A stretch of DNA of 39,107 nt from Candidatus Nitrosocosmicus sp. GTDB taxonomy: Archaea > Thermoproteota > Nitrososphaeria > Nitrososphaerales > Nitrososphaeraceae. Below are positions 27,291 to 36,519 of this stretch, piece after piece (position 1 is the stretch's first letter; each line of letters begins with the position of its first letter). The notes below the pieces were generated by a model. That model worked only from the letters and a program-made list of their open reading frames with translations. It was not told the DNA's origin and did not search any database. Both the position numbers and the translations under genes were made by a program. The stretch lies in contig JAICXY010000022.1 of the NCBI GenBank assembly GCA_025934495.1, positions 1 to 39,107 of the forward strand, written 5' to 3'.

Positions 27291-28511
27291 TTATTGTCTA
27301 TTTGGTTTGAACATTCTATCCGAATACTCCGATAATTTCTTTAAAGCATCAATTCTTTCCTCTCTTTGTATTTCTGCACCTTCAATTGCAGAAGACAGAT
27401 AACTAATGGATTTATCATATGTCTTGCGAGCAATAGGATATGGTACACCATCTTTACCACCATGTGCAAAATTGAATTTCACAGGATCTTGCCATGATGC
27501 TTTTGTTCCAAAAATTATTTCGCCTATAAGAGAAAGCGCTCTAACACTTGCTGGCCCAAATCCAGGAATTGAAATTAGATCCTCATAATTTTGAGGTTGG
27601 ATATCATAAGATTTTCTAAATATATTCCAATCAAGCTTAAAAGGCATTTCATAATGTTCGCCGTCGTTCAAGTAATCACGACTTTTTCTTTTTTTATCAC
27701 CCAAGTCATACCCATTATCATCACTTATAGTATTATCCATTACCGATGCTTCTGCAATCCAACTATCGAGTGTATTTGTTCGAGGTTGGAAATTTTTTGT
27801 GATTTCTTTGATTTTATATACTGAAGATTTCAGATAGTTTATATCGCTTTTTGCCAATTCGACACATATTTTTTGATTTTCAATAGAATCAATTGATGTC
27901 ATATTAAGTGTATTGGGAATTTTTTTATCATCTATAATTCCTACATGGGGTTCGTATACAAAGCTCTTTAAATTATCAGATGTCCAATGATACCTCCTTG
28001 CCATTTTTGTATTTGGATTCATTCCTTGTTGAACAACGGTCCAATTTCCATTTTTGTCAAAAAAAATTGCGTGATGGTATAAAGAGTAACTATCTTGTAT
28101 TGCAGCATTATCTATTTTCGCTGTCATTTTACTAGCATATAATAATTCATCAATTTTAGTGGATGATAAATTGTAATGCTTTTCAGCAAGTTTTGGGATT
28201 TCGTTTTTAGTTTCTGTAGACTTTCTTCCTTTCCCACCGGCAATAGATATGCCATGAACATTTTCATTAATTGATTCTTTTAAAACACCTGTTACTACAG
28301 TTGTGACTCCTGAAGAATGCCAGTCAAATCCAAGTACACATCCAAACGCCTGAAACCATAACGGATCGGCTAATCTCATTAAAAATTCATGTTGACCATA
28401 TTCTTCTATTATTACTTTAGAAATTGAACCTGAAAGTTTAACCATTCGTCGGATTAAATAAGGAGGTGCATGCCCACCATGGAGTGGAAGGTTAATGGTA
28501 GAAAAATCCAA
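27291..28511 (-). CDS. DUF763 family protein
   Basis: A 406-aa protein of DUF763, a family shared by archaea and some thermophilic bacteria, of unknown function. The hallmark N-terminus STINLPLHGGHAPPYLIRRMVKLSG is present (about 4-30). It is followed by ADPLWFQAFGCVLGFDWHSSGVTTVVTGVLKE, SISLYHHAIFFD-type and WTVVQQGMN segments. A helix-hairpin-helix-like stretch DLISIPGFGPASVRALSLIGEIIFG (about 319-345) then suggests DNA binding. Next is PVKFNFAHGGKDGVPYPIARKTYD, conserved at the C-terminus. The start is TTG at 28511, directly before the conserved motif. A DNA-repair or nuclease role is inference. The stop lies 3 bp from an IS5-like remnant, which may have replaced its native downstream region. 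Confidence 0.9.
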   Translation of the reverse strand: MDFSTINLPLHGGHAPPYLIRRMVKLSGSISKVIIEEYGQHEFLMRLADPLWFQAFGCVLGFDWHSSGVTTVVTGVLKESINENVHGISIAGGKGRKSTETKNEIPKLAEKHYNLSSTKIDELLYASKMTAKIDNAAIQDSYSLYHHAIFFDKNGNWTVVQQGMNPNTKMARRYHWTSDNLKSFVYEPHVGIIDDKKIPNTLNMTSIDSIENQKICVELAKSDINYLKSSVYKIKEITKNFQPRTNTLDSWIAEASVMDNTISDDNGYDLGDKKRKSRDYLNDGEHYEMPFKLDWNIFRKSYDIQPQNYEDLISIPGFGPASVRALSLIGEIIFGTKASWQDPVKFNFAHGGKDGVPYPIARKTYDKSISYLSSAIEGAEIQREERIDALKKLSEYSDRMFKPNRQ

Positions 28512-28664
28512 GTTCTTAAAGATAATAATTTAAATCTAATTAATATATTGTTGCTACAAGTATTTCATATTTAGAATTATATTAATTAGCATATGTTATC
28601 GAACCTCCCTTAACAAATAGTTTCTCATATCAAGATGGAATATTTTTATTGAGATACCAAGATA

Positions 28665-29640
28665 TACAATTCTTTAAATCTGTAAAGGATGAATAAAATT
28701 TAATACTAATAGATCTCGTTTGGCTATAACATATCCCCTTTCTCTTCCATTACCATGAACTCTGGTGATGCGGTATTTGGAAGATATATACCGGTATAAG
28801 AGTATTGTTGTTTTCTTCAAAATATCAGATTGCCTTCTTCGATATATAATGAGGAGATGATGCCTTGTCCATAAAAAGATAGCATTTAGGAAATTTAGCA
28901 TGTATTAGTTAGATAATCAACAAGGAATGTATCTCACCGCCGTTGAAAATATCATACTATCTTATAGTTGCTTCTTCTTATCCTCTATGCTTACGTCTCC
29001 AAAAATACAAGAATGTTGGTGCGAGCCTGTTATTCTAACAACAGGTCTTTTTCTCTCATCAATCCAAACGTGTCTTACAAGAGAATCATAAAAGAAAAAT
29101 GATTCATCTACACAGATACTATGGTAAAGCCTTTTTTTCATTTTGTTGTGCTGCTGCTGTTGTTGTTGTTGTTGTAGCTGCTTATCCACAAGTATCTGTT
29201 CTGTAACCTTTTCTGAAATCCTCTTTTTCCTAAGATGCAGTATTAACATGTACTTTTCTTGGCATCTTCTTTTGTTTGAAAACTCATTTACGGAGGATAC
29301 GACGGTCTATGTGTATGGATAAATGGATATTTTATTACGCTTTTCTTTACGATTCACTCTTCTTCCACCTGTTTTGTGGTTCTCTAACCATGACTGTTGC
29401 TTTCTATTAGTTCTTTCTTAATCTGATACTCTATCTCTTCTTCTGATAGTTTGGATGGTCTACCGCTTTTAGGTCTAGGTTTTAATTTATACATCGTGTA
29501 TTTTTAACCAGTCTGAAGCCCAAGCTTTACTTTGATGAAGAAGGTCTCTGACTACCTGAGCGGACATCTTGTCTTGATAAACTATATTGAGAACAAGGAG
29601 CATCTTTCCTTTGTTTTTATATTTTGTCCATATCTGTAGA
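28665..29640 (-). pseudogene. Decayed IS630-family transposase
   Basis: The minus strand reads, in shifting frames, QDKMSAQVVRDLLHQSKAW and a RPKSGRPSKLSEEE-type linker near 29420-29620, then the best preserved piece at 29249-28962. That piece holds ICVDESFFFYDSLVRHVWID and RPVVRITGSHQHSCIFGDVS, the DDE_3 catalytic Asp-Glu region of IS630/Tc1-mariner-type enzymes. The C-terminal pieces follow (28901-28674): MDKASSPHY, IYFEENNNTLIPVY and AKRDLLVLNFIHPLQI. Frameshifts are abundant. A Gln run interrupts the linker (see the repeat at 29144). Termini were not identified, so the limits are those of recognisable coding sequence. Confidence 0.75.
29144..29182. repeat. CAA/CAG trinucleotide run in transposase remnant
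   Basis: About twelve (T/C)TG-type triplets in a row encode a run of eight glutamines on the minus strand within the dead IS630 transposase. Its position between domains and lack of conservation suggest replication slippage. Confidence 0.8.
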
Positions 29641-30440
29641 TATTTTCAAATGATTCTCGGGTAAGAATCAGATGAATATATAGGATGATAATGGATTAAC
29701 TTAGCTAAAAGGATTTATTAAGAAAAATAAACTGATGGCAACGTTTAGTTTGGATATATGTCAATTGGTATAGATAATCAATAACAGAAATTATTAATAT
29801 TCTCTCGTTCATTAATGGAATCCATACAACATAAAAATAAAACAGATTTATATGTCCAATAGAATAATTTCGACAGTTAAAGAAGGCTGAAATTGTAATA
29901 AATTCCATTTTTTTGAAATTCAGAACTAGTTACTTATCGAAATATTCGCCATAGGAGTTAAAGATAAATCGATAAAATTTCCATGCCAAAAATTTCCCTA
30001 TAGGAAAAGGATGTTTTTAAATTCTCGACCCAATAGTTATGCAATTCATAATCTCAAATAAATTATGGTTCTTTTATAATATATTTGTACCTTATATAAG
30101 GAACAACAACTAAAAAAGAAATAGATATTGAATGACTATTTTTTAGAAAATCCAAAAAAATAAAACACTAAAAATATCATATTTAAAATAGGAAATAGGC
30201 AATACTATTTATTGCATGATCTTTAATATTGATATCACTGCATTTTAATTATTAGTTTAGGATCTTACAAAAATGGTAAATTATTGTAAAATTATTTTAT
30301 TTCGTCTAAAAGATACTCACCTTAAAATGGCATCAAAATGCAAAAGGTTAACTCATATAACTTTCATTATCTAATGATTAATGGAGATTATAAAAAAAGG
30401 TATCTTTTTGGTTTATTAAAAATTTATCAAATAAATAATT
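29641..30440. other. Long intergenic region, no gene seen
   Basis: About 800 bp, strongly AT-rich, between the IS630 remnant and a small hypothetical gene. A short minus-strand frame at 29705-29908 has atypical composition (many Phe, Ile, Tyr) and is not believed to be coding. Confidence 0.35.
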
Positions 30441-30719
30441 TCATTTTTTATTCAAAACTGTATCTATAGTTTTCTTTTTTTCACTGTCAAGCTCATCCAA
30501 TGTAATACCATTCGCCAAGACTATAGTATTATTATTATCTTTAGTAAAAATCGCGGCATAGGATGAATTTTTCAATATGTAAATAATAGAATCATCGTTG
30601 TATGGTAGATCAAGTTCTAGTTTTTCCAATGCAATTATTCCTCCAAAATCATCAATGTCAAGCATTGTAACCTTTACCTTGTGTTTTTCCTCGTTAATGC
30701 TATTTATTTTAACTAGCAT
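30441..30719 (-). CDS. Small hypothetical protein
   Basis: A 92-aa cytosolic acidic protein, no family recognised. It is predicted to be mostly beta strand in the first 70 residues (LVKINSINEEKHKVKVTML, IIALEKLELDLPY, SIIYILKNSSYAAIFT, NTIVLANGITLDEL), followed by a charged C-terminal helix DSEKKKTIDTVLNKK. The balanced composition and clean ATG at 30719, with TATA-like sequence just upstream, argue it is real despite its isolation between IS elements. Function unknown. Confidence 0.6.
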   Translation of the reverse strand: MLVKINSINEEKHKVKVTMLDIDDFGGIIALEKLELDLPYNDDSIIYILKNSSYAAIFTKDNNNTIVLANGITLDELDSEKKKTIDTVLNKK

Positions 30720-30914
30720 ATGTATATCATATAAATAATATACAGCTTCTGGTAATTACGTATTTCTAATATAATATTAAATACAACGGATTATTGTCAT
30801 ATTACTTGATAGTAATAGCTGAAACATTTTGCTTTTTTGGTTTCCGACAGATTGGGATAATCAACATATAATTAAAAACATTTTTCATAACTATTAAATT
30901 GCAAATTTAAAAAA

Positions 30915-31969
30915 TAGATCTCTTGCATAATTAGAAACAATCTATACCTTTGGGTATAATATTTGCTCAGTTTCTACCGATACGGATTCATTATTCTATA
31001 GTTTACCAGTCCTGATACTATATCTGATATTCTATCATATCTTCTTAAATTGTTTCTGAATATATCGCTTAATATCCTGTATTTTTTTAGTCTACAGATA
31101 GCATGCTCTCTATCACAATCCTTTTTTTAGAACGCATTTTGTTGTATTCTTTTTCCTCTTCAGATAATTGCAATTTTCTTTTCCTTCTGTATGGTAAGGT
31201 GGACAGTTGCTGTGGAAAGTCTTTTTCTACGCCAAGATATCCTAGATCAAAGACACTAACAACTTGTTTTGGGATCAAAGGATGATTCTTTTTATATACT
31301 CAATATATAATCATGCCTTCTTCCTTTTTTATGGTCTGTTTTGTGAATGATAATTCCATGATTGTTAACCATAAGCTGTGTCTTTACCGTATGTCTCTTT
31401 TTATTTCCAGAATACAAAACATTTTTTCTTTTATTATCAACAGGTCTTGGAATCTGTTGTTCTGTACAATCTATGAAAGCAAGAAAGCCAGGAAAGTATT
31501 TCTCAACTTCATCAAGGGTTCGGAGCCTTTTAGTTATGTTGTATATCTTTTGTGGAATCGCTAGGCATTGTCTTACCAATCTTTCTATCTTTTGAATGTC
31601 CCTGCAAATGTTGCTATTCTGATCCAAATCAAACAGAAAGCCCGCTAGAGTATAAGTTATGTAAAGGCGATATTAAACCAAAAGCATTACAAATCTGTCT
31701 TTTAAATCCAGTTTGAAAGGTCTTCCCGCTCCGATTTTTCTTTCTCTAATATCTCTTTTGGCGGATGATAAACGTTGAATCTCATGTTTATCATATCTTT
31801 TTGTTATCTCTTCATTGTAGATATTATCAAACTTGTACTGAAAGTCCGGTGAATGATTTAAAGAGCATTGGTTTTTTGGACAGTCTGCCATATGAAAGCA
31901 ATTATAGTACAAATTGATAGACAACCAAAGATCATAAAGCTGTTTATTCTAATTACGCAAGAGATCTAA
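30915..31969 (-). mobile_element. IS5-family (DDE_Tnp_4-type) element, best preserved copy
   Basis: The left end TAGATCTCTTGCATAATTAG at 30915 and the right end, inverted, TAGATCTCTTGCGTAATTAG ending at 31969, match over 20 bases with one difference and delimit 1055 bp. Because every copy begins with TA, a TA target duplication versus a TA-containing terminus cannot be decided. It is the reference for the other three copies (113-506, 2246-3319, 26236-27287). Transposase details are given separately. Confidence 0.85.
31087..31924 (-). pseudogene. IS5-family transposase with stop codons and a frameshift
   Basis: Starting at the ATG at 31924 the frame encodes the N-terminal part up to GRPFKLDLKDRFVMLLV, then a TAA at 31673, and resumes in frame as YRLYITYTLAGFLFDLDQ. 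The segment 31627-31292 contains FLAFIDCTEQQIPRP (first catalytic Asp), NVLYSGNKKRHTVKTQ and the DHKKGRRHDY region. After the stop following HDYILSI and a one-base shift, 31278-31087 carries IPKQVVSVFDLGYLGVEKDFPQQ, the DLGY (second Asp) block, and EEEKEYNKMRSKKRIVIE with the final Glu region. No active protein is expected without recoding. Confidence 0.8.
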
Positions 31970-32093
31970 TCTCCATAGAGCTATAACTTATTTAGAACCA
32001 GGCGATCTAAATATATACATAATTACTTTTCTTTTTTTTATAATTAACCGAACATAATTATTATTTAATTCTGTCGTACATACTTGATATACG

Positions 32094-33380
32094 ATGATAA
32101 TTAATTCTGATTTGTATCCCTCTATAGATACTGCTTTTACAAAACTATTACAATATATAAAATTTTGTCAAGAAACAGAATCTATAAAAGTTTTTAACTC
32201 CAAAGGATATGTTCTAAAAGAAGATATCATATCAAAAGATGACCTGCCTCCATACCCCAGCTCTCATATGGATGGATTTGCTTTAAAATCAAATGAAACA
32301 GATAATGCTTCTGAATCAAATCCCATTTCTTTTAGAATTTCAAGGAGTACTTCTATTTTAGGCAATCAACCAACCGATGTTCTAAAACCAGGTGAGGTAT
32401 TTAGAATACAAACTGGTGGATTTTTACCTTATCAATCAGATGCAATAGTTCCTATTGAAAACATAAAACAGATAGATGATAAAACTATACATATCTTTTA
32501 TCCAATTAAAAAAGGAAATTTTGTATATAAATCAGGAGCAGACATCAAAAAGGGCGAAAAAGTTCTTTCAAAAGGACAAATAATTAGAGTACAAGATATG
32601 GCTTTTCTAGCCCATTTGAAAATTAACAAGATATCTGTATTTAAAAAACCAATAGTTGCATTAATACCAACAGGAACAGAGCTTACAGATAATATTGAAG
32701 AAAATATAAACAGCAAAGTCAAAAAGGTTATTAATACAAATAGTCCTATAATTTCAGGTATAATCAATGAAATAGGTGGAATGCCAATAGATTATGGAGT
32801 AACACCGGATGAATCAGATATTTTGAAAAGTAAAATAAAATTTGCTTTAGAGAAATCAGACATTGTTATTACAATAGGAGGATCATCCGTAGGAAAAAAA
32901 GATATAGTGGAAACAACAATAAATTCCATTGGTTTACCTGGAGTAATAGTTCATGGCGTTAGACTAGATAGAGGAAGAGTATCAGGTTTAGCAGTAATTA
33001 ATAAAAAACCTATAGTAATATTACCCGGTCCTATTCAAGGAGCATTGAATGCATTTATTGTATTTGCAAGACCATTAATTAGACTTTTTTCTGGTTTGTC
33101 TCAAAAAAATGAATTGACAATTTTAGCTACAATTACTGAAAATTGGAATGCTCGCAAAAAATTCATTAATTTTACAAAGATAGTTTATGTTAAAGTATTT
33201 AAAGACGTCAAAGGTTTTATGGCTACTCCTCAAGTTGGGGAAACCCAAAGTATATCTTTACTATATAAGAGTAATGGATATCTTATAATACCAGAAGAAG
33301 TGACCAGTATTACAGCAGGTGAAAAGATCGAAGTTAATTTACTACCTGGTTTTTCTTTTATAAAAGATAGTCTCATTTAA
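32094..33380 (+). CDS. moeA: Molybdopterin molybdenumtransferase MoeA
   Basis: A 428-aa cytosolic enzyme that inserts molybdate into adenylated molybdopterin, the last step of Mo-cofactor synthesis. Domain order is usual: an N-terminal region with LPPYPSSHMDGFALKS (about 52-66; the SxMDGfA motif), a beta-rich second domain (VFRIQTGGFLPYQSDAIVPIE near 102-122), and a MoCF-binding domain with VALIPTGTEL, TNSPIISGIINEIGG and VITIGGSSVGKKD (about 258-271). It then has VSGLAVINKKPIVILPGPIQGALNAF and a C-terminal domain IV. Length is typical of archaeal MoeA lacking the PBP-like extension. It starts a Mo-cofactor block with moaCB, the molybdoenzyme, moaA and tatC. Confidence 0.93.
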   Translation: MIINSDLYPSIDTAFTKLLQYIKFCQETESIKVFNSKGYVLKEDIISKDDLPPYPSSHMDGFALKSNETDNASESNPISFRISRSTSILGNQPTDVLKPGEVFRIQTGGFLPYQSDAIVPIENIKQIDDKTIHIFYPIKKGNFVYKSGADIKKGEKVLSKGQIIRVQDMAFLAHLKINKISVFKKPIVALIPTGTELTDNIEENINSKVKKVINTNSPIISGIINEIGGMPIDYGVTPDESDILKSKIKFALEKSDIVITIGGSSVGKKDIVETTINSIGLPGVIVHGVRLDRGRVSGLAVINKKPIVILPGPIQGALNAFIVFARPLIRLFSGLSQKNELTILATITENWNARKKFINFTKIVYVKVFKDVKGFMATPQVGETQSISLLYKSNGYLIIPEEVTSITAGEKIEVNLLPGFSFIKDSLI

Positions 33381-33526
33381 AATAATATTTATTTTAAAAA
33401 TGAATTATGTATCCTGATAAAATATACATTCAATAAAAAAATGTAAAGTAGAATCAAAACAACAATACATTTCTAAATCTATTTATAGTTTAGTTATTGA
33501 TTGTAGTATAAAAAAAACTTGTAATG

Positions 33527-34438
33527 TTAATTATGTCCTTGTCCTGATATCATCTTAAATCCGTGCATTATCGCAGGAAATAATACATTAAGTGATTGAG
33601 ATACAGCCATTGTACTTCCTGGAAGATTGATGATTATTGTGTTTCCTCTTATTCCTGCAACTCCTCTTGATAGCATAGATAGAGGTGTTCTTTGCTGTCC
33701 ATAATTCCTTAAACTTTCTACAATACCATTAATCTCTTTTTCTAAAATATTTTTAGTTGCTTCAGGTGTAGTATCCCGAGGACCTAAACCTGTTCCACCG
33801 GTCGTTATAATAATATCAATATTTGATTCATCACATAAACGTTTTAATTCATACTCGATTAGTTTTATTTCATCTGGCAATACTTTGTATTCGATTATAT
33901 CAAATCCATTTAAAGATAATATATCGATTATTATTTTACCAGATTTATCTTGTTCTATCTTTCTAGTGTCACTAATTACAATAACTACTGCATTAAGTTT
34001 TCTGCCAACTTTATCATGAAAATCTCCAATTCCACCATGCTTTTCTATAACTCTCACAGATTCAATTGTTAAAGATTTATCCAGTGGTTTTAACATATCA
34101 TAAATTGTTAGTGCCGCAATACTTGCCCCTGTTAGTGATTCCATTTCTACTCCCGTTTTCCAAACGCTATTTACATTAACAATTATTTTAATGAAATTCT
34201 GTTCCATTTTAAATTCTACCTTGATTCCATCTATAGGAATTGGGTGACAATATGGTATCAGTTCGGATGTTCTTTTTACACCTATTGTTGCAGATATTTT
34301 TGCTGCTTCAAAAATATTTCCTTTTGGTGAATTACCATCAAGTATTTTATTCATTATACTAGGATCAATGACTACTACTGCCTGTGCAGTTGCTGTTCTG
34401 TATGATTCGGGTTTATCGCCAACATCGATCATGCCCAT
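33527..34438 (-). CDS. Fused MoaC-MoaB: cyclic pyranopterin synthase plus molybdopterin adenylyltransferase
   Basis: A 303-aa bifunctional protein. Residues 1-142 are MoaC, which with MoaA converts GTP to cyclic pyranopterin monophosphate. It shows MIDVGDKPESYRTATA, IPYCHPIPID (61-70) and GVEMESLTGASIAALTIYDM (96-115). Residues about 149-303 are MoaB/MogA, which adenylates molybdopterin, with VVIVISDT, ITTGGTGLGPRDTTPEAT (211-228) and INLPGS (270-275). Separate genes are more common in archaea; the fusion is known in bacteria. I place the start at 34438 rather than 34516 because MoaC homology begins there and a TATA box sits 24 nt upstream, implying a leaderless message. It is convergent with moeA. 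Confidence 0.9.
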   Translation of the reverse strand: MGMIDVGDKPESYRTATAQAVVVIDPSIMNKILDGNSPKGNIFEAAKISATIGVKRTSELIPYCHPIPIDGIKVEFKMEQNFIKIIVNVNSVWKTGVEMESLTGASIAALTIYDMLKPLDKSLTIESVRVIEKHGGIGDFHDKVGRKLNAVVIVISDTRKIEQDKSGKIIIDILSLNGFDIIEYKVLPDEIKLIEYELKRLCDESNIDIIITTGGTGLGPRDTTPEATKNILEKEINGIVESLRNYGQQRTPLSMLSRGVAGIRGNTIIINLPGSTMAVSQSLNVLFPAIMHGFKMISGQGHN

Positions 34439-34462
34439 ATTAATTAAAGATATACTATAATC

Positions 34463-34470
34463 TATATAAA
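34463..34470 (-). promoter_or_regulatory. TATA box of the moaC-moaB gene
   Basis: TTTATATA on the minus strand ends 24 nt before the ATG at 34438. This spacing places transcription start at or next to the start codon and helps choose the shorter MoaC start. Confidence 0.5.
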
Positions 34471-34600
34471 AAAAATTATAAAACTTAAATAATATCAATA
34501 GAGATAAACAAAACAAAGATTATCAAAAATTATTTGAATAATAATGAATTTTGACTTAATTTGGAAAAACCTTAAATTCTTCGATTCATCAGGTATTTAA

Positions 34601-36301
34601 ATGGTCCGGAAATTATTAAATTGGTCACAAGGTATATTTTTTATTTGCGGACTTGCTGCAGGTATTGCTGCACTTTCTTTGTCACTATTTTTTAAAATAT
34701 CTTTTAACGGAATATTTGTTCCTGAAGCAGCATCACAGGCATTAGTTTCGTTAACCTCAGGTCAAGTCGAGTCTGTTGCTGTGGAGACGTTAGGCCCGCT
34801 TGCTAAATATTCATCTTTTTTTGGGGCCATTTTTGCCAATATATTACTATATGGTATAATAGGCATATTTCTCGGTGTGCTATATAATAAAATCCGTACA
34901 AGGAAATTTATCCCAAGGGCTTTATTATCATCTTTTATATCTTATATTATTTTATTAATCCTTACTGTTTCCTTTATCATAATAAATACAGTACCCGGTC
35001 AAAAGTTATTAATTTCATCAGCTCAACTTACTGCACTTTTTGTACCACATCTTGTTTATGGCTTCATCTTTTCTTTCTTCTTTGAAAGACTAAGAAAGAG
35101 CAAATCTTTTTCTCCCCCTGCTTCTAAACAAAGGCCGCAGACTATTGATTATATGGCGAAAGAATCAGTGGCTAATGCAACAACTGAAATAGATATCAAA
35201 AAAAGAGCTTTACTTCGTGCAATTGGAGTATCTGCAATTGCTTTACCTATAATGTATTTTGGACTTAACCGACTTTTTTCTCAGCAGGAACAACAATCAC
35301 CTATTCCATCCTCTTCACCAGCATCACAAAATAACCAAATTGAACCAAAATCTCGACCGCCGGGTTTTGGAGATGCAGTACTAACTCCATTAATTGATGC
35401 CGAGGAAACTCCAACTTACCTCTTTTACCGGATAGATAAAAATGCCATTGTACCTGAGGTTGATGTCACAGGATGGAGTCTCAACGTCAAAGGACTGGTA
35501 AATAATCCATTGGTCATAAATTACAATCAAATTAAGGCAATGAATTCCATAGAGCAATATGCTACTTTATCATGTGTAAGCAACAAGATAGGTGGAGATC
35601 TGGTCAGTACTGCCTTATGGAAGGGGGTGCGTCTAAGAGATATTCTTGCAAAAGCACAAATCAAACCAGAAGTAAAATATATTATTTTCAGATGTTTTGA
35701 TGGGTATGACGTTGGAATACCTATAGAAAGCGGTCTGATGGATGGTACAATTTTGGCATACAATATGAACAATAATCCACTTACAAATGACCATGGTTAT
35801 CCACTTAGAGCTATAGTTCCAGGCTTCTACGGTATGATGAATCCAAAGTGGATTACAGAAATAGAGCTCGTTGATTCGACCTATGAGGGCTTTTGGCAGA
35901 GAAAAGGATGGACGAATAATGGAAATGATAATATTTATTCATCCATAGTTACCCTAGGAAATCAAGATATTATAAATAGATTTCCACATTTAGTTACTGA
36001 TAACTTGGCAATTGGTAAAACATCTCAAATTGCAGGAGTTGCTTATGCCGGGGATCGCGGAATATCTAAAATAGAGGTTAGTACAGATGGAGGAAATACC
36101 TGGAAATCCGCTATTGTAAAGGATCCTCTGTCCAAATATACATGGGTGTTATGGACTAGTGGATTTACTCCGAAAGTAAATGGCAATTATAATATTATTG
36201 TGAGAGCTACCGATAAAACGGGGAAAGTTCAAACATCCGATTTTGCTGAACCTTTTCCTAATGGGGCTTCAGGATATGATATGGTAAATGTAAGCGTATA
36301 A
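34601..36301 (+). CDS. Membrane-anchored sulfite-oxidase-family molybdoenzyme with N-terminal four-helix domain
   Basis: A 566-aa two-part protein. Residues 1-165 hold four hydrophobic helices (about 10-32, 70-94, 107-130, 140-162). A linker follows, then IDIKKRALLRAIGVSAIALPIMYFGL (198-222): a fifth helix preceded by KKRALLR, which resembles the Tat motif [S/T]RRxFLK with Lys for the first Arg. Residues about 250-430 are the oxidoreductase molybdopterin-binding domain (PF00174 type). They include ATLSCVSNKIGGD with the likely Mo-ligating Cys325 and HGYPLRAIVPGFYGMMNPKWI (398-418). Residues about 455-566 are the Ig-like sulfite-oxidase dimerisation-type domain. Substrate unknown: sulfite oxidase, nitrate reductase and YedY-like proteins share the fold. 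Flanking Mo-cofactor genes and tatC fit an exported, anchored enzyme. Confidence 0.9.
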   Translation: MVRKLLNWSQGIFFICGLAAGIAALSLSLFFKISFNGIFVPEAASQALVSLTSGQVESVAVETLGPLAKYSSFFGAIFANILLYGIIGIFLGVLYNKIRTRKFIPRALLSSFISYIILLILTVSFIIINTVPGQKLLISSAQLTALFVPHLVYGFIFSFFFERLRKSKSFSPPASKQRPQTIDYMAKESVANATTEIDIKKRALLRAIGVSAIALPIMYFGLNRLFSQQEQQSPIPSSSPASQNNQIEPKSRPPGFGDAVLTPLIDAEETPTYLFYRIDKNAIVPEVDVTGWSLNVKGLVNNPLVINYNQIKAMNSIEQYATLSCVSNKIGGDLVSTALWKGVRLRDILAKAQIKPEVKYIIFRCFDGYDVGIPIESGLMDGTILAYNMNNNPLTNDHGYPLRAIVPGFYGMMNPKWITEIELVDSTYEGFWQRKGWTNNGNDNIYSSIVTLGNQDIINRFPHLVTDNLAIGKTSQIAGVAYAGDRGISKIEVSTDGGNTWKSAIVKDPLSKYTWVLWTSGFTPKVNGNYNIIVRATDKTGKVQTSDFAEPFPNGASGYDMVNVSV

Positions 36302-36310
36302 AATAATAAA

Positions 36311-36329
36311 TGTTTCTTCTTTTTTATTA
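36311..36329 (+). terminator. Possible T-rich terminator of the molybdoenzyme gene
   Basis: A T-rich tract (TTTCTTCTTTTTTATT) begins about 10 nt after the stop codon, the type of U-rich signal that ends archaeal transcripts. No strong hairpin precedes it. The region to 36519 separates convergent genes. Confidence 0.35.
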
Positions 36330-36519
36330 TGATATAAAATAATAACAATACATCTATCTATCCATTTATCGCCTTTTTGGATAATCAAAAATAAAAATAA
36401 AAACAAATCCATATTATATTTTTGATAATGGTGATGGTGAAGATTCTACATACACTATAACCTTTTTTATATAATTCCCGTTTTTGCTTGCAATATTTTT
36501 TCTTAACCTGGAATCATTA

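Noticed and set aside
29705-29908. 67-residue minus-strand frame
   Set aside because: The composition is dominated by Phe, Ile, Tyr and Leu as expected of translated AT-rich noncoding DNA; no motif or ribosome site was found.
31673-31675. Stop codon after FVMLLV as a conserved recoding site of the IS5-type transposase
   Set aside because: The copy at 2829-3086 has a sense codon at the same place (FPMLLVYYHL), so this stop is a private mutation.
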